Origin: UBA1723 sp045641065
GTDB lineage: Bacteria; Bacteroidota; Bacteroidia; Bacteroidales; Paludibacteraceae
Length of the DNA stretch: 64,000 bases
Assembly (NCBI GenBank): GCA_045641065.1
Contig: JAZUGF010000110.1
Span: 1-64,000 of the forward strand
Reading direction: 5' to 3'
Part shown: in pieces, positions 52,378-60,614 of the stretch
Position numbering within the stretch: position 1 is the first letter of the stretch
How the letters are laid out: the number at the start of each line of letters is the position of its first letter
Translations under genes and position numbers: made by a program
The notes under the pieces: model-generated
Database searches by the model: none
What the model was told of the DNA's origin: nothing
What the model saw: the letters and a program-made list of their open reading frames with translations, nothing else

Positions 52378-52920
52378 ATGATAGAAGATTCAGATGATAT
52401 ATTGATTTGGGGCGTGATTCCAGAGCAAGAAAAAGATCATGAAACAGAATCGGAATCAAATGATGTAAAAGACATCATGGTTGATTCTGAAGATTGTTCC
52501 ATGCCTTCTGATTCTGAAGTTGCTGAAATAGATGACAATATTTTGGATATAGAAGAATCCGATAATTCTGTCTACGAAAAGAAATATTATAAGATAAGTG
52601 AGGTGGAATCGTTAATAGGAGAGTCGCAGTCAACAATTCGTTTTTGGGAAGATTCATTTTCTGAATTAGGAAAAAACTTCTGTAGCCAACGCTCCCGTGG
52701 AGGCACAAGAAAATTTACTAAAGAAAATATAGAGAATCTTAAGTTGTTAAAAGTGTTGCTTAGAGATCGTCGTCTTACAATAGAGGGGGCGATTGTTGAA
52801 ATTAAGAGCGAAAAGAAAAGAAATGCTAAAGAGAGAGCCTTGATTCTTTTGAATGAAACAAAGGAAGAATTAAACAATCTCATTGATGCGTATAATTACA
52901 TTCTTCATACAAAATGTTAA
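52378..52920 (+). CDS. MerR family transcriptional regulator with acidic N-terminal extension
   Basis: The 180-residue product has a MerR helix-turn-helix at about residues 70-140 (KKYYKISEVESLIGESQSTIRFWEDSFSELGKNFCSQRSRGGTRKFTKENIENLKLLKVLLRDRRLTIEGA), with the wing ending in RKFTKEN. Residues 1-68 are unusually acidic (many Asp and Glu, few Lys). The C-terminal helix (residues 145-178) would dimerise. No ligand-binding domain is visible, so it may control a constitutive or redox-independent target. Confidence 0.85.
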   Translation: MIEDSDDILIWGVIPEQEKDHETESESNDVKDIMVDSEDCSMPSDSEVAEIDDNILDIEESDNSVYEKKYYKISEVESLIGESQSTIRFWEDSFSELGKNFCSQRSRGGTRKFTKENIENLKLLKVLLRDRRLTIEGAIVEIKSEKKRNAKERALILLNETKEELNNLIDAYNYILHTKC

Positions 52921-53000
52921 CCATTAGTTTGGATTCACTAATGATTTGTCTAAACATTTTCCTAGTTCGTGGAATTTTTGTATATTTAAATTCGTAAATT

Positions 53001-53032
53001 TTTGTTTTTGTTCAGTTGATTAGATACATTTG
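53001..53032 (+). promoter_or_regulatory. Promoter of the CotH-type gene
   Basis: TTTG (53001-53004) and TACATTTG (53025-53032) are separated by 20 bp. The start point near 53039 is 28 nt before ATG 53067 and excludes the in-frame start at 53016. Confidence 0.65.
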
Positions 53033-53066
53033 TAGCTTTACAATTTTAATAGGGAAGGAAAATAAC

Positions 53067-56000
53067 ATGATGATATTAAAAAAACTTACAACTATTATGC
53101 TGTTGGCCGCATCTTTAGGGGTGTCGGCAACTGTTAAGATTAACGAGATTATGCCATGTAATATCTCTTCTTACATGGATGGTCATACGTTTAATTTCCC
53201 TGCATGGGTAGAATTTTATAATGATGGAGATCCAGTAGACCTTAAAGGGGCTACTGTTACTGCATATAAGGAGTCTGGTAAGGTAGATTGGACTGGAGAA
53301 TTCAAGGAAAGTCATAAAATCCCAGAAGGTTATAGTATTCTTGCTTTTGATGGAGATACAGAGGTAAAGGCTTATACTACAACATTGTTGGGTAGTTTCC
53401 CAAAAAAATTGGAGTATAAAGCAGGCAAATTGGAGTTTGTTCTAGCTAATGGAACAAAGTTTTCAATTGTACACCCTCTTCAATTACCTGATGTTTCGTA
53501 TGGAGACGGAGGTTATATGGAGCCTACTCCAGGAAAGAAAAATACAAAGGCTTATGCGACTCGTGTCCCAACTCCAAAATTTGGTACAAAGCCAGGATTC
53601 TATTTTGGTTCAGAAGCAAAGGAGATTTCTTTGACTTGTGATGTGGTGGGAGCTGTAATTTATTATACAACAGATGGTTCCACACCAGATGAGGAGAGTA
53701 AGTTGTATGAAGGTCCATTTGAGATACATACTAATCATCCGATTAGAGCAAAGGCATATGTTGACGGAATGTTGGCAAGTGACGTCTTGACAGGTACATT
53801 CATAATGGAGTCTCCATATTCAGATCGTTGTACTGGAGATGACCTTCCTGTTGTTTGTATTTGTACAGATGATGTCTTCTTGAATGATGATGAAATAGGA
53901 ATCTGTGTAAGGGGAACAAATGGTGTTGCTGGAGCATCTGGTTGTGTGGAGGAAAGAGCAAACTATAATAGAGACTGGAGCAGACCTGCGTTTTTCGAAT
54001 ACTTTGAAGGCGGAGAATTGAAATGTAACCAGAAAATTGAGATTGGAGTAACAGGTGGATGCTCGCGTCAGAATTCATATAAAACAAAAAGTATGAAGAT
54101 GAAGGCATCAAAGAAGACTGGAAACAACCGTCTTGGTTATACAAAGTTCTTCAAGGAGAAGTCTTTTAAGGAGATGAAGAGTGTTCAGATCCGTAATGGA
54201 GGTAACGCATATGGTTCTTTGAGATGTCGTGATGGATTCATGCAGTCGTTAGGAAAGGGATTGGGCATAGATTATCAGGGATATCAGCCTGTCGCTTACT
54301 ATCTTAACGGAAAGTACCAAGGTTTGATGGGCCTACGTGAGCGTACAAACGAGGATTTCGTTTTTCATAATTATGGATTGGAAGAGGATGAAATTGACCT
54401 AGTGTCTATAAAGACAGACAAACTTACGGCGGTTACAGGTACTCTAGACGCATACAATGAGATGATCTCTTACGTTGAAAATCATTATGCAGATAGTGAT
54501 TTCTATGAGCAGTTGTCAAGAAGAATGGATATTGATGAGTATATCCATTGGCAGATTTTGGAACAGTTTGTAGTAAATACAGATTGGCCAGGTAACAACA
54601 CTAAGATTTGGAGAAAGAGAAACGGAGGTAAGTTCCGTTGGATTGTATATGATACAGATTTCGGATACGGAATGTACGACGGTTGGGGTCCTAACTATTG
54701 CAGTCCAGATTTGAATATGATGGATTTTGCAATGGGTATTGGAGAAGCTGTCAACTGGGCAAATGGATCTTCTGCTGGAGGTGGATATAAATTTGATGAC
54801 GCTTCGAAGTGGAAAACAACACTTTTCTATCATTGTATGCAGAATGAGGATTTCAAGATTCGTTTTTTGACAGAGTTCTTAAAACAGCTTGATACTCGTT
54901 TCACTGAGGAAAAGATCATGGCAAAGTGGGATTCTATCTCAACATTAGTAAAGAAAGATTTTTGTTCAACAAAAGATCTTGGTAGTATTGATGATTACAC
55001 TAATGGAATAAAGTCATTTACAAATACAAGATGCCGTAAGGTTAGAGAACAATTGATCAGCAAGATAGGAAATGCAGATTCGAAAGTCAAGTTTGATTTC
55101 AAAGTTGTACTTCCTGAAGAATTGTCTTCGGTTGATTATTTGTTCAACAAGGAATCTATGGATGAGGATTCCTACAGCACAAACGTTTATCTTGGACAGA
55201 AAGTCAAGATTGAGCCGTTGTTGCCAGCAGGTTACAGAGTTCAGAAGTGGCATTTGTCAGATTCTCTAGTTGATACAAAAGATTTGCTTACAAAGGCAAC
55301 CGAGTGGACTTATTATTATGACAGTGTTATGCCAGCTAAGAATTGGATGGCTACAGACTACGATGATTCTAAGTGGAAAGTCGGCAAAGGTAAGTTTGGT
55401 TACGCAAGCGATAGAGATTATGACACTGAGTTGAATTACGGTAAAGATAAAGAGAATAAATATATTACAGCATATTTCCGTACAACTATTGATTGTGCTT
55501 CTGATAAGGAATTCAAGAATGTGTCTGTAAATATCATGTTTGACGATGCTGCTGTCGTATACGTGAATGGAAAAGTCGTTAAGGTCTACAATTTGCCTAA
55601 GGACACAACATATACATATGATATGTTGGCAGTACTTGAGGATGGATATGCAAACGATGAAGAGGCTTCATTCACGATTGATGGATCATATTTCAAGAAA
55701 GGAAAGAATGTGATTGCCGTTGAAATCCATCAAAACGAGGCTTCAAGTTCGGATTTGACAATGAAGTTTACTGCTTCTTCTGTATCTAATGCTAAATCTG
55801 AGATTCCAGGAGATGTCTTTGAGGGAAAGGTCGGAAAAGATATGACAGTCAAGTTGTATGTTGAGGCTGATCCAGACTACGTCAAACCACAGTTGTTCAT
55901 CAACGAGGTATGTTCATCTAATAGTATAACTTTGGATGAGTATGGTGAGAAACCAGACTGGATTGAGATTTATAATCCTACCGACAGAGATATAGATTTG

Positions 56001-56627
56001 GCTGATATGGTTTTGATCAATAAGACAAAGGCTAAGAGCAATGTCTTCCCAAGATACTATTCTGATTCAACAATTATACCTGCAAATGGAAGAATTCTTC
56101 TTTGGGCAGATGGAAATGCAGAGGCTGGCCCACGTCATTTGAACTTCAAACTTTCTGCTGATGTTGCTCAGAAGTTGATATTGATGCAAAACAACGATAC
56201 TTTGGATGTAGTTACAACAAAGACACATCCAAAGAATGGAAGTTACGGACGTGCAACAGATGGATCTAGCAGTCTAATTGTATTCTCAAATTGTGCTAGT
56301 GCTCGTAATCTTGGTTTGGAAATCGCATCTCCACGTCGTAGCAATGGTGATGTGTTGTGTGATGCAGATATGTTGGCAGATGAGAAAATGCTTGACTCAG
56401 GCATTGTAATCTATCCAAATCCAGTTGGCAATACATTGTTTGTCGAGGTAAATGCAAAGGGCTCTCACCATATCCAGATTACAGACTGCGTTTCTCGTAG
56501 GGTGATAGAACTTGATTCTGATGATGATACTACTCCGGTTGATGTGAGTGGTCTGTATACTGGAGTTTATGTGATTACTGTCATGACAGATGAGACAACT
56601 TACACAACGAGATTTATCAAGAAATAA
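53067..56627 (+). CDS. CotH kinase family protein with lamin-tail domains and T9SS sorting tail
   Basis: Starting at ATG 53067 (preceded by GGGAAGGAAAA), the 1186-residue precursor has a signal peptide ending near residue 20. An N-terminal lamin-tail-like domain follows (INEIMPCNISSYM...PAWVEFYNDGDPVDLKGATV), then a chitobiase-type domain (VIYYTTDGSTPDEESKLYEGPFEIHTNHPIRAKAY). The CotH kinase-like core spans about residues 255-620 (CSRQNSYKTKSMKMKASKK, CRDGFMQSLGKGLGIDYQGYQPVAYYLNGKYQGLMGLRERTNEDFV and WIVYDTDFGYGM). A second lamin-tail domain (PQLFINEVCSSNSITL...PDWIEIYNPTDRDIDLADMVL) precedes a type IX secretion tail (VIYPNPVGNTLFVEV...GVYVITVMTDETTYTTRFIKK). It is likely exported to the cell surface. 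Confidence 0.88.
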   Translation: MMILKKLTTIMLLAASLGVSATVKINEIMPCNISSYMDGHTFNFPAWVEFYNDGDPVDLKGATVTAYKESGKVDWTGEFKESHKIPEGYSILAFDGDTEVKAYTTTLLGSFPKKLEYKAGKLEFVLANGTKFSIVHPLQLPDVSYGDGGYMEPTPGKKNTKAYATRVPTPKFGTKPGFYFGSEAKEISLTCDVVGAVIYYTTDGSTPDEESKLYEGPFEIHTNHPIRAKAYVDGMLASDVLTGTFIMESPYSDRCTGDDLPVVCICTDDVFLNDDEIGICVRGTNGVAGASGCVEERANYNRDWSRPAFFEYFEGGELKCNQKIEIGVTGGCSRQNSYKTKSMKMKASKKTGNNRLGYTKFFKEKSFKEMKSVQIRNGGNAYGSLRCRDGFMQSLGKGLGIDYQGYQPVAYYLNGKYQGLMGLRERTNEDFVFHNYGLEEDEIDLVSIKTDKLTAVTGTLDAYNEMISYVENHYADSDFYEQLSRRMDIDEYIHWQILEQFVVNTDWPGNNTKIWRKRNGGKFRWIVYDTDFGYGMYDGWGPNYCSPDLNMMDFAMGIGEAVNWANGSSAGGGYKFDDASKWKTTLFYHCMQNEDFKIRFLTEFLKQLDTRFTEEKIMAKWDSISTLVKKDFCSTKDLGSIDDYTNGIKSFTNTRCRKVREQLISKIGNADSKVKFDFKVVLPEELSSVDYLFNKESMDEDSYSTNVYLGQKVKIEPLLPAGYRVQKWHLSDSLVDTKDLLTKATEWTYYYDSVMPAKNWMATDYDDSKWKVGKGKFGYASDRDYDTELNYGKDKENKYITAYFRTTIDCASDKEFKNVSVNIMFDDAAVVYVNGKVVKVYNLPKDTTYTYDMLAVLEDGYANDEEASFTIDGSYFKKGKNVIAVEIHQNEASSSDLTMKFTASSVSNAKSEIPGDVFEGKVGKDMTVKLYVEADPDYVKPQLFINEVCSSNSITLDEYGEKPDWIEIYNPTDRDIDLADMVLINKTKAKSNVFPRYYSDSTIIPANGRILLWADGNAEAGPRHLNFKLSADVAQKLILMQNNDTLDVVTTKTHPKNGSYGRATDGSSSLIVFSNCASARNLGLEIASPRRSNGDVLCDADMLADEKMLDSGIVIYPNPVGNTLFVEVNAKGSHHIQITDCVSRRVIELDSDDDTTPVDVSGLYTGVYVITVMTDETTYTTRFIKK

Positions 56628-56655
56628 AAAAGTTTGATAAAAAATCGCAAGATAG

Positions 56656-56712
56656 ATTGTCATAATCTCATTTTTATGTAATTTTGTAGAAAATATTAAA
56701 GCAAATGAGATT
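56656..56712 (+). promoter_or_regulatory. Promoter of the histidine operon with flanking inverted repeat
   Basis: ATTG (56656-56659) and TAATTTTG (56679-56686) are separated by 19 bp, giving a start point near 56693. A perfect 10-bp inverted repeat (AATCTCATTT at 56664-56673, AAATGAGATT at 56703-56712) brackets the -7 box and reaches into the leader ORF. It could be an operator or a coincidence. Confidence 0.55.
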
Positions 56713-56791
56713 TCGTAGACTACATAAGCATCATCATGTGCATCATATTGAAAATGATGCAAGTGAGCTTTGTGTGTGTTCTGCAAAATAA
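56705..56791 (+). CDS. Histidine operon leader peptide
   Basis: The 28-codon ORF encodes MRFRRLHKHHHVHH followed by IENDASELCVCSAK and a TAA stop. Six of eight residues between positions 7 and 14 are His, far above expectation. It begins about 12 nt after the predicted transcription start and ends 15 nt before the attenuator stem of hisG, which is how amino-acid leader peptides are placed. Ribosome stalling at the His codons would report low histidyl-tRNA. The ORF is too short for routine gene calling. Confidence 0.85.
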   Translation: MRFRRLHKHHHVHHIENDASELCVCSAK

Positions 56792-56841
56792 ATTATAGAA
56801 GAACGAAGGAGGCTTACTTGAAACGGTAGGTCTCCTTTTTT
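56739..56841 (+). promoter_or_regulatory. Histidine attenuator: antiterminator and terminator
   Basis: Three pairings compete. TGCATCAT (56739-56746, over the His codons) pairs with ATGATGCA (56754-56761). CAAGTGAGCTT (56760-56770) pairs over 11 bp with AGGCTTACTTG (56810-56820), an antiterminator. AAGGAGGCTTAC (56806-56817) pairs over 12 bp with GTAGGTCTCCTT (two G-U pairs) followed by a T run, the terminator. A ribosome stalled on the His codons would cover the first segment and let the antiterminator form. With charged tRNA the ribosome reaches the stop codon at 56789-56791 and the terminator forms. Confidence 0.78.
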
Positions 56842-56865
56842 ATAAAACCATTACAAATTCAAATT

Positions 56866-57723
56866 ATGTTAAGAATAGCAGTTCAGGCAAAAGGACGTCT
56901 ATTTGAAGAGACGATGACGATGTTGGAAGAATCGAGCATCAAAGTAGAGTCAGGAAAGAGAACATTGTTGGTGAAAGCCAAGAATTTCCCTGTGGAGATT
57001 CTTTACTTGAGAGATGACGATATTCCTCAGGCAGTAGCTACAGGAATCGCTGATGTCGGTATCGTAGGTGAGAACGAGTTTGAGGAGAAGGGTGAGGATG
57101 CAGATATCATCAAGCGTCTTGATTTCAGCAAGTGTCGTCTTTCTTTGGCAATTCCAAAGGCAGCTGAATACAACGGAGTTCAGTGGTTCAACGGTAAGAA
57201 GATTGCAACATCTTATCCTCGTATCTTGAAGAACTATTTGGATAAGAATGGTGTTAAGGCAGAGATTCATACTATCATGGGTAGCGTAGAGATAGCTCCA
57301 GGTATCGGTATGGCTGATTGTATTTTTGATATTGTAAGTTCAGGTTCGACATTGGTAAGCAACAACTTGAAAGAGGTTGAGGTAGCAATGTATTCAGAGG
57401 CTCTTCTTATTGGAAACAAGCATCTTAACGATGATCCTGAGAAGATGGCTACATTGAAGGAAATTCTTTTCCGTTTCGACTCTTACAAGAATGCTGAAGG
57501 TAAGAAGTATATCCTTCTAAATATTCCTAACGAGAAGATTGACGCTGTTTGTCAGCTTCTTCCAGGTATGAAGTCGCCAACTGTCACTCCATTACGTCAG
57601 GAGGGTTGGTCTTCACTTCACTCAGTAATTGAGGAGAAGACTTTCTGGGATATCATCAGCCAGTTGAAGCAACTAGGTGCTGAGGGTATTCTTGTCGTTC
57701 CTATTGAAAAAATGATTCTCTAA
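56866..57723 (+). CDS. hisG: ATP phosphoribosyltransferase, long form
   Basis: The 285-residue product catalyses the first step of histidine synthesis, joining ATP to PRPP. It has the HisG blocks LRIAVQAKGRLFEETMTMLEESSI, GIADVGIVGENEF, KKIATSYPRILKNYLDKNGV and the PRPP-binding region GMADCIFDIVSSGSTLVSNNL. The extra C-terminal ACT-like part (from about residue 205; PNEKIDAVCQLLPGMKSPTVTPLRQEGWSSLHSVIEEK) marks the long, histidine-feedback-regulated form. It follows the attenuator and overlaps hisD. Confidence 0.97.
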   Translation: MLRIAVQAKGRLFEETMTMLEESSIKVESGKRTLLVKAKNFPVEILYLRDDDIPQAVATGIADVGIVGENEFEEKGEDADIIKRLDFSKCRLSLAIPKAAEYNGVQWFNGKKIATSYPRILKNYLDKNGVKAEIHTIMGSVEIAPGIGMADCIFDIVSSGSTLVSNNLKEVEVAMYSEALLIGNKHLNDDPEKMATLKEILFRFDSYKNAEGKKYILLNIPNEKIDAVCQLLPGMKSPTVTPLRQEGWSSLHSVIEEKTFWDIISQLKQLGAEGILVVPIEKMIL

Positions 57724-59003
57724 TGAAGATAATCGAATATCCAGATTTTAAGGATTGGAAGACGTTGCTATCACGTCCAGCTCTAGATAATAGCAGCTTG
57801 ACTGAGACTGTGACTGCTGTCCTTGACGACATCAAGAGTCGTGGAGACGCTGCAGTTAAGGAGTATGAGTTGAAATTCGACAAGGTTCAGCTTGATTCTC
57901 TACAGGTTTCAGAGGCAGAGCTTGCAGAGGCAGAGACTTTGGTAGCAGACGATTTGAAGAACGCAATCCGTTTAGCTAAGGGCAACATCGAGAAATTCCA
58001 TGCTGCACAGGATCACGAGCTTCCTCGCATTGAAACTATGCCTGGCGTTACTTGCTGGCAGAAGGCAATGCCAATTGAGAAGGTTGGTCTATATATCCCA
58101 GGTGGTACAGCACCGTTGTTCTCAACAGTGTTGATGCTTGCTGTCCCTGCTCGTATCGCAGGCTGCAAGGAAATCGTACTTTGTACTCCACCAGCTAAAA
58201 ACGGTAAGGTTCATCCAGCTGTTTTGTTCGCAGCTAAGGTTGCTGGTGTAAGCAAGATTTTCAAGATCGGTGGTGTTCAGGCTATCGGTTCAATGGCATA
58301 TGGTACTGAGAGTGTTCCTAAGGTTTATAAGATCTTTGGACCAGGTAACCAGTATGTGACAGCAGCAAAGCAGAGAGTCTCTTTGAAGGATGTCGCTATT
58401 GATATGCCTGCTGGACCAAGTGAGGTCGAGGTTATTGCAGACGAGACTGCTAATCCAGCATTCGTCGCTGCAGATTTGCTTTCTCAGGCAGAGCACGGTG
58501 TCGACAGCCAGGCTGTTTGCATCACAACAAGCAAGGATTTAGCAGAGAAGGTATTGGCAGAGGTTGACCGTCAGCTTCAGTTGCTTCCAAGAAAAGAGAT
58601 CGCTGAGAAGTCTGTTGCAAATAGCAAGATCATCTTGGTGAAAGACTTGGATGAGGTCATTGACGTCACAAATGAATATGCACCAGAGCATTTGATCATC
58701 TCAACTGCAAACTATATGCAGATTGCTGAGAGAATCACAAATGCAGGTTCGATTTTCTTAGGCCATTTGACTCCTGAGAGCGCTGGTGATTATGCGTCGG
58801 GCACAAACCACACTCTTCCTACAAACGGATATGCCAAGGCATACAGCGGTGTCAATCTTGATAGTTTCCGCAAGAAGATCACTTATCAGGAAATCACACC
58901 GAATGGTCTTCAGCTTATCGGAAACGCAATTGAGATAATGGCAGAGAATGAGCAGCTCTTCGCTCACAAGAATGCCGTTACACTTAGAATGAAAAACAAA
59001 TAA
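57723..59003 (+). CDS. hisD: Histidinol dehydrogenase
   Basis: The 426-residue product makes histidine from histidinol in two NAD-dependent oxidations. Diagnostic tracts are the MPIEKVGLYIPGGTAPLFSTVLMLAVPARIAG block, GGVQAIGSMAYGTESVPKVYKIFGPGNQYVTAAKQ, IDMPAGPSEVEVIADETANPAFVAADLLSQAEHG and EYAPEHLII...AGSIFLGHLTPESAGDYASGTNHTLPT. Zinc-binding Gln, His and Asp are in place. The start overlaps the hisG stop (TAATG). Confidence 0.97.
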   Translation: MKIIEYPDFKDWKTLLSRPALDNSSLTETVTAVLDDIKSRGDAAVKEYELKFDKVQLDSLQVSEAELAEAETLVADDLKNAIRLAKGNIEKFHAAQDHELPRIETMPGVTCWQKAMPIEKVGLYIPGGTAPLFSTVLMLAVPARIAGCKEIVLCTPPAKNGKVHPAVLFAAKVAGVSKIFKIGGVQAIGSMAYGTESVPKVYKIFGPGNQYVTAAKQRVSLKDVAIDMPAGPSEVEVIADETANPAFVAADLLSQAEHGVDSQAVCITTSKDLAEKVLAEVDRQLQLLPRKEIAEKSVANSKIILVKDLDEVIDVTNEYAPEHLIISTANYMQIAERITNAGSIFLGHLTPESAGDYASGTNHTLPTNGYAKAYSGVNLDSFRKKITYQEITPNGLQLIGNAIEIMAENEQLFAHKNAVTLRMKNK

Positions 59004-59033
59004 GTTGGAATTCAACAAATAAAATTTTGTTAT

Positions 59034-60065
59034 ATGAAAGAATTAAGTCAGTTGGTTCGACCAAACATCCTCAAGCTTAAGCCGTACTCATGCGCACGCG
59101 ATGAGTTCAAAGGCGAAGCGTCTGTTTATTTGGATGCTAACGAAAATCCACGTAATGATCCTTACAACAGGTATCCAGATCCATTGCAGTGGGCTGTTAA
59201 GCATCGTGTGGCAGAGGTGAAGCATGTGGATGCTAAGAACATCATGTTCGGAAATGGTAGCGACGAGCCTATTGACTTGGTTTACCGCGCTTTCTGCGAG
59301 CCTGGTGTGGATAATGTCGTAGCTATCTCTCCTACATACGGAATGTATGAGGTGTGTGCGGATGTCAACAATGTGGAGTATCGTCCAGTCGCTTTGAAGG
59401 AAGGTTTCCAGATCGATGTCGACGCGATGCTTGCTGCTGTAGACGACCACACTAAGGTTATGTGGTTATGCTCGCCAAACAACCCTACAGGTAATTGTTT
59501 GAAAGACGCGGATATCGAGAGATTGTTGACGGAGTTCGGTGGTATCGTTGTTATCGACGAGGCTTACTGGGATTTCTGCGGCAAGGAGTCATATAGCCAG
59601 AAATTGGAGAAATATCCGAACATGATTGTGTTGCAGACATTCTCAAAGGCATGGGCAAGTGCTTCGGTGCGTTTGGGTATGGCTTTCGCTTCAGAAGAGA
59701 TCATCGGTATTTTGAACAAGATCAAGTATCCTTACAATATCAATAAGCTTACTCAGGATTACGCGTTGAAGATCCTTAAGAATCCAGATGTCATCAAGAA
59801 CTGGGCAAAGGAGACTATCTCACTTCGTTCAGACGTAGTGTATGAGTTGAAGGGATTCAAATTCGTTGAGAAGATCTATCCTACAGATGCCAACTTCGTA
59901 TTGGTTAAGGTGAAAGATGCCAACGATTTGTACACTTATTTGACAATGAAAGGAATCATCGTAAGAAATCGTAATAAGGTTCAGTTGTGTGGCAACTGTG
60001 TTCGTATTACGATCGGTACAAAAGAAGAAAATGAAGAGTTAATTACAGCTTTAAAAAAATACTAA
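59034..60065 (+). CDS. hisC: Histidinol-phosphate aminotransferase
   Basis: The 343-residue PLP enzyme carries the type I aminotransferase landmarks: YLDANENPRNDPYNRYPDPLQ, FGNGSDEPIDLVYRAFCEPGVDNV, CSPNNPTGNCL, the PLP-Asp in VVIDEAYWDF, the PLP-lysine in QTFSKAWASASVRLG, and the phosphate-binding Arg in CVRITIGTKEEN. It makes histidinol phosphate from imidazole-acetol phosphate. In this operon it is followed by DUF3127, with no hisB in the window. Confidence 0.95.
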   Translation: MKELSQLVRPNILKLKPYSCARDEFKGEASVYLDANENPRNDPYNRYPDPLQWAVKHRVAEVKHVDAKNIMFGNGSDEPIDLVYRAFCEPGVDNVVAISPTYGMYEVCADVNNVEYRPVALKEGFQIDVDAMLAAVDDHTKVMWLCSPNNPTGNCLKDADIERLLTEFGGIVVIDEAYWDFCGKESYSQKLEKYPNMIVLQTFSKAWASASVRLGMAFASEEIIGILNKIKYPYNINKLTQDYALKILKNPDVIKNWAKETISLRSDVVYELKGFKFVEKIYPTDANFVLVKVKDANDLYTYLTMKGIIVRNRNKVQLCGNCVRITIGTKEENEELITALKKY

Positions 60066-60066
60066 A

Positions 60067-60612
60067 ATGACATACGAATTTATCGGCAAAGTTCTAAACT
60101 TGAGCGAGAGAAGTGGACAATCAGCAAGAGGTCCATGGAAGATGTGGGAGTGCGTTATTGAGCATGACACAACAGGTCAGTTCCCACGTCGTGTCCTTGT
60201 GAGTGTTTGGGATGAGAACGCTTATAATACAATTAATACCATCTATCAGCAGCAGGGTGTTGTTCGTGTGACTTGCAGTGTTGATGCAAGAGAGTACAAC
60301 GGTCGTTGGTTCAACGATATCCGTGCTTTCCGTGCAGAGGTATTCAATGGTATGGCAGCACAACAGGGTTATGGCCAGCAGATGGGTGGCTATCCTCAGC
60401 AGCCAATGCAGCAGGGTTATGCTCAGCCTATGGGTGGATACCAGCAGCCTATGCAGCAGCAAGGTTTCGCACAGCCACAGCAGGGATTTGCACAGCCACA
60501 GGGTGGTTACCAGCAACCAATGCAGCAGAGTGGTTTCTCTGCTCCAGCAGCTCCTGCAGGATCTCCTGATGCACAGCCAGGTAACGCAGACGGTGGCGAT
60601 TTGCCTTTCTAA
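60067..60612 (+). CDS. DUF3127 protein with SSB-like acidic C-terminal tip
   Basis: The 181-residue product has an N-terminal OB-fold-like DUF3127 domain (residues 1-95, TYEFIGKVLNLSERSGQSARGPWKMWECVIEH). A Gln/Gly/Pro-rich linker with repeated GYQQPMQQ- and GFAQPQ-like units follows (residues 96-170). The last residues are GNADGGDLPF. Bacterial SSB has the same plan: OB fold, disordered linker and acidic tip ending DxPF, which recruits repair and replication proteins. A role in binding single-stranded DNA or RNA is plausible but unproven. It begins 1 bp after hisC and ends 2 bp before nth. Confidence 0.85.
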   Translation: MTYEFIGKVLNLSERSGQSARGPWKMWECVIEHDTTGQFPRRVLVSVWDENAYNTINTIYQQQGVVRVTCSVDAREYNGRWFNDIRAFRAEVFNGMAAQQGYGQQMGGYPQQPMQQGYAQPMGGYQQPMQQQGFAQPQQGFAQPQGGYQQPMQQSGFSAPAAPAGSPDAQPGNADGGDLPF

Positions 60613-60614
60613 GT

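Noticed and set aside
56693..56866. T-box riboswitch before hisG
   Set aside because: No T-box consensus (TGGNACC-type) or specifier loop is seen; the short His-rich ORF and simple alternative stems fit ribosome-mediated attenuation better.
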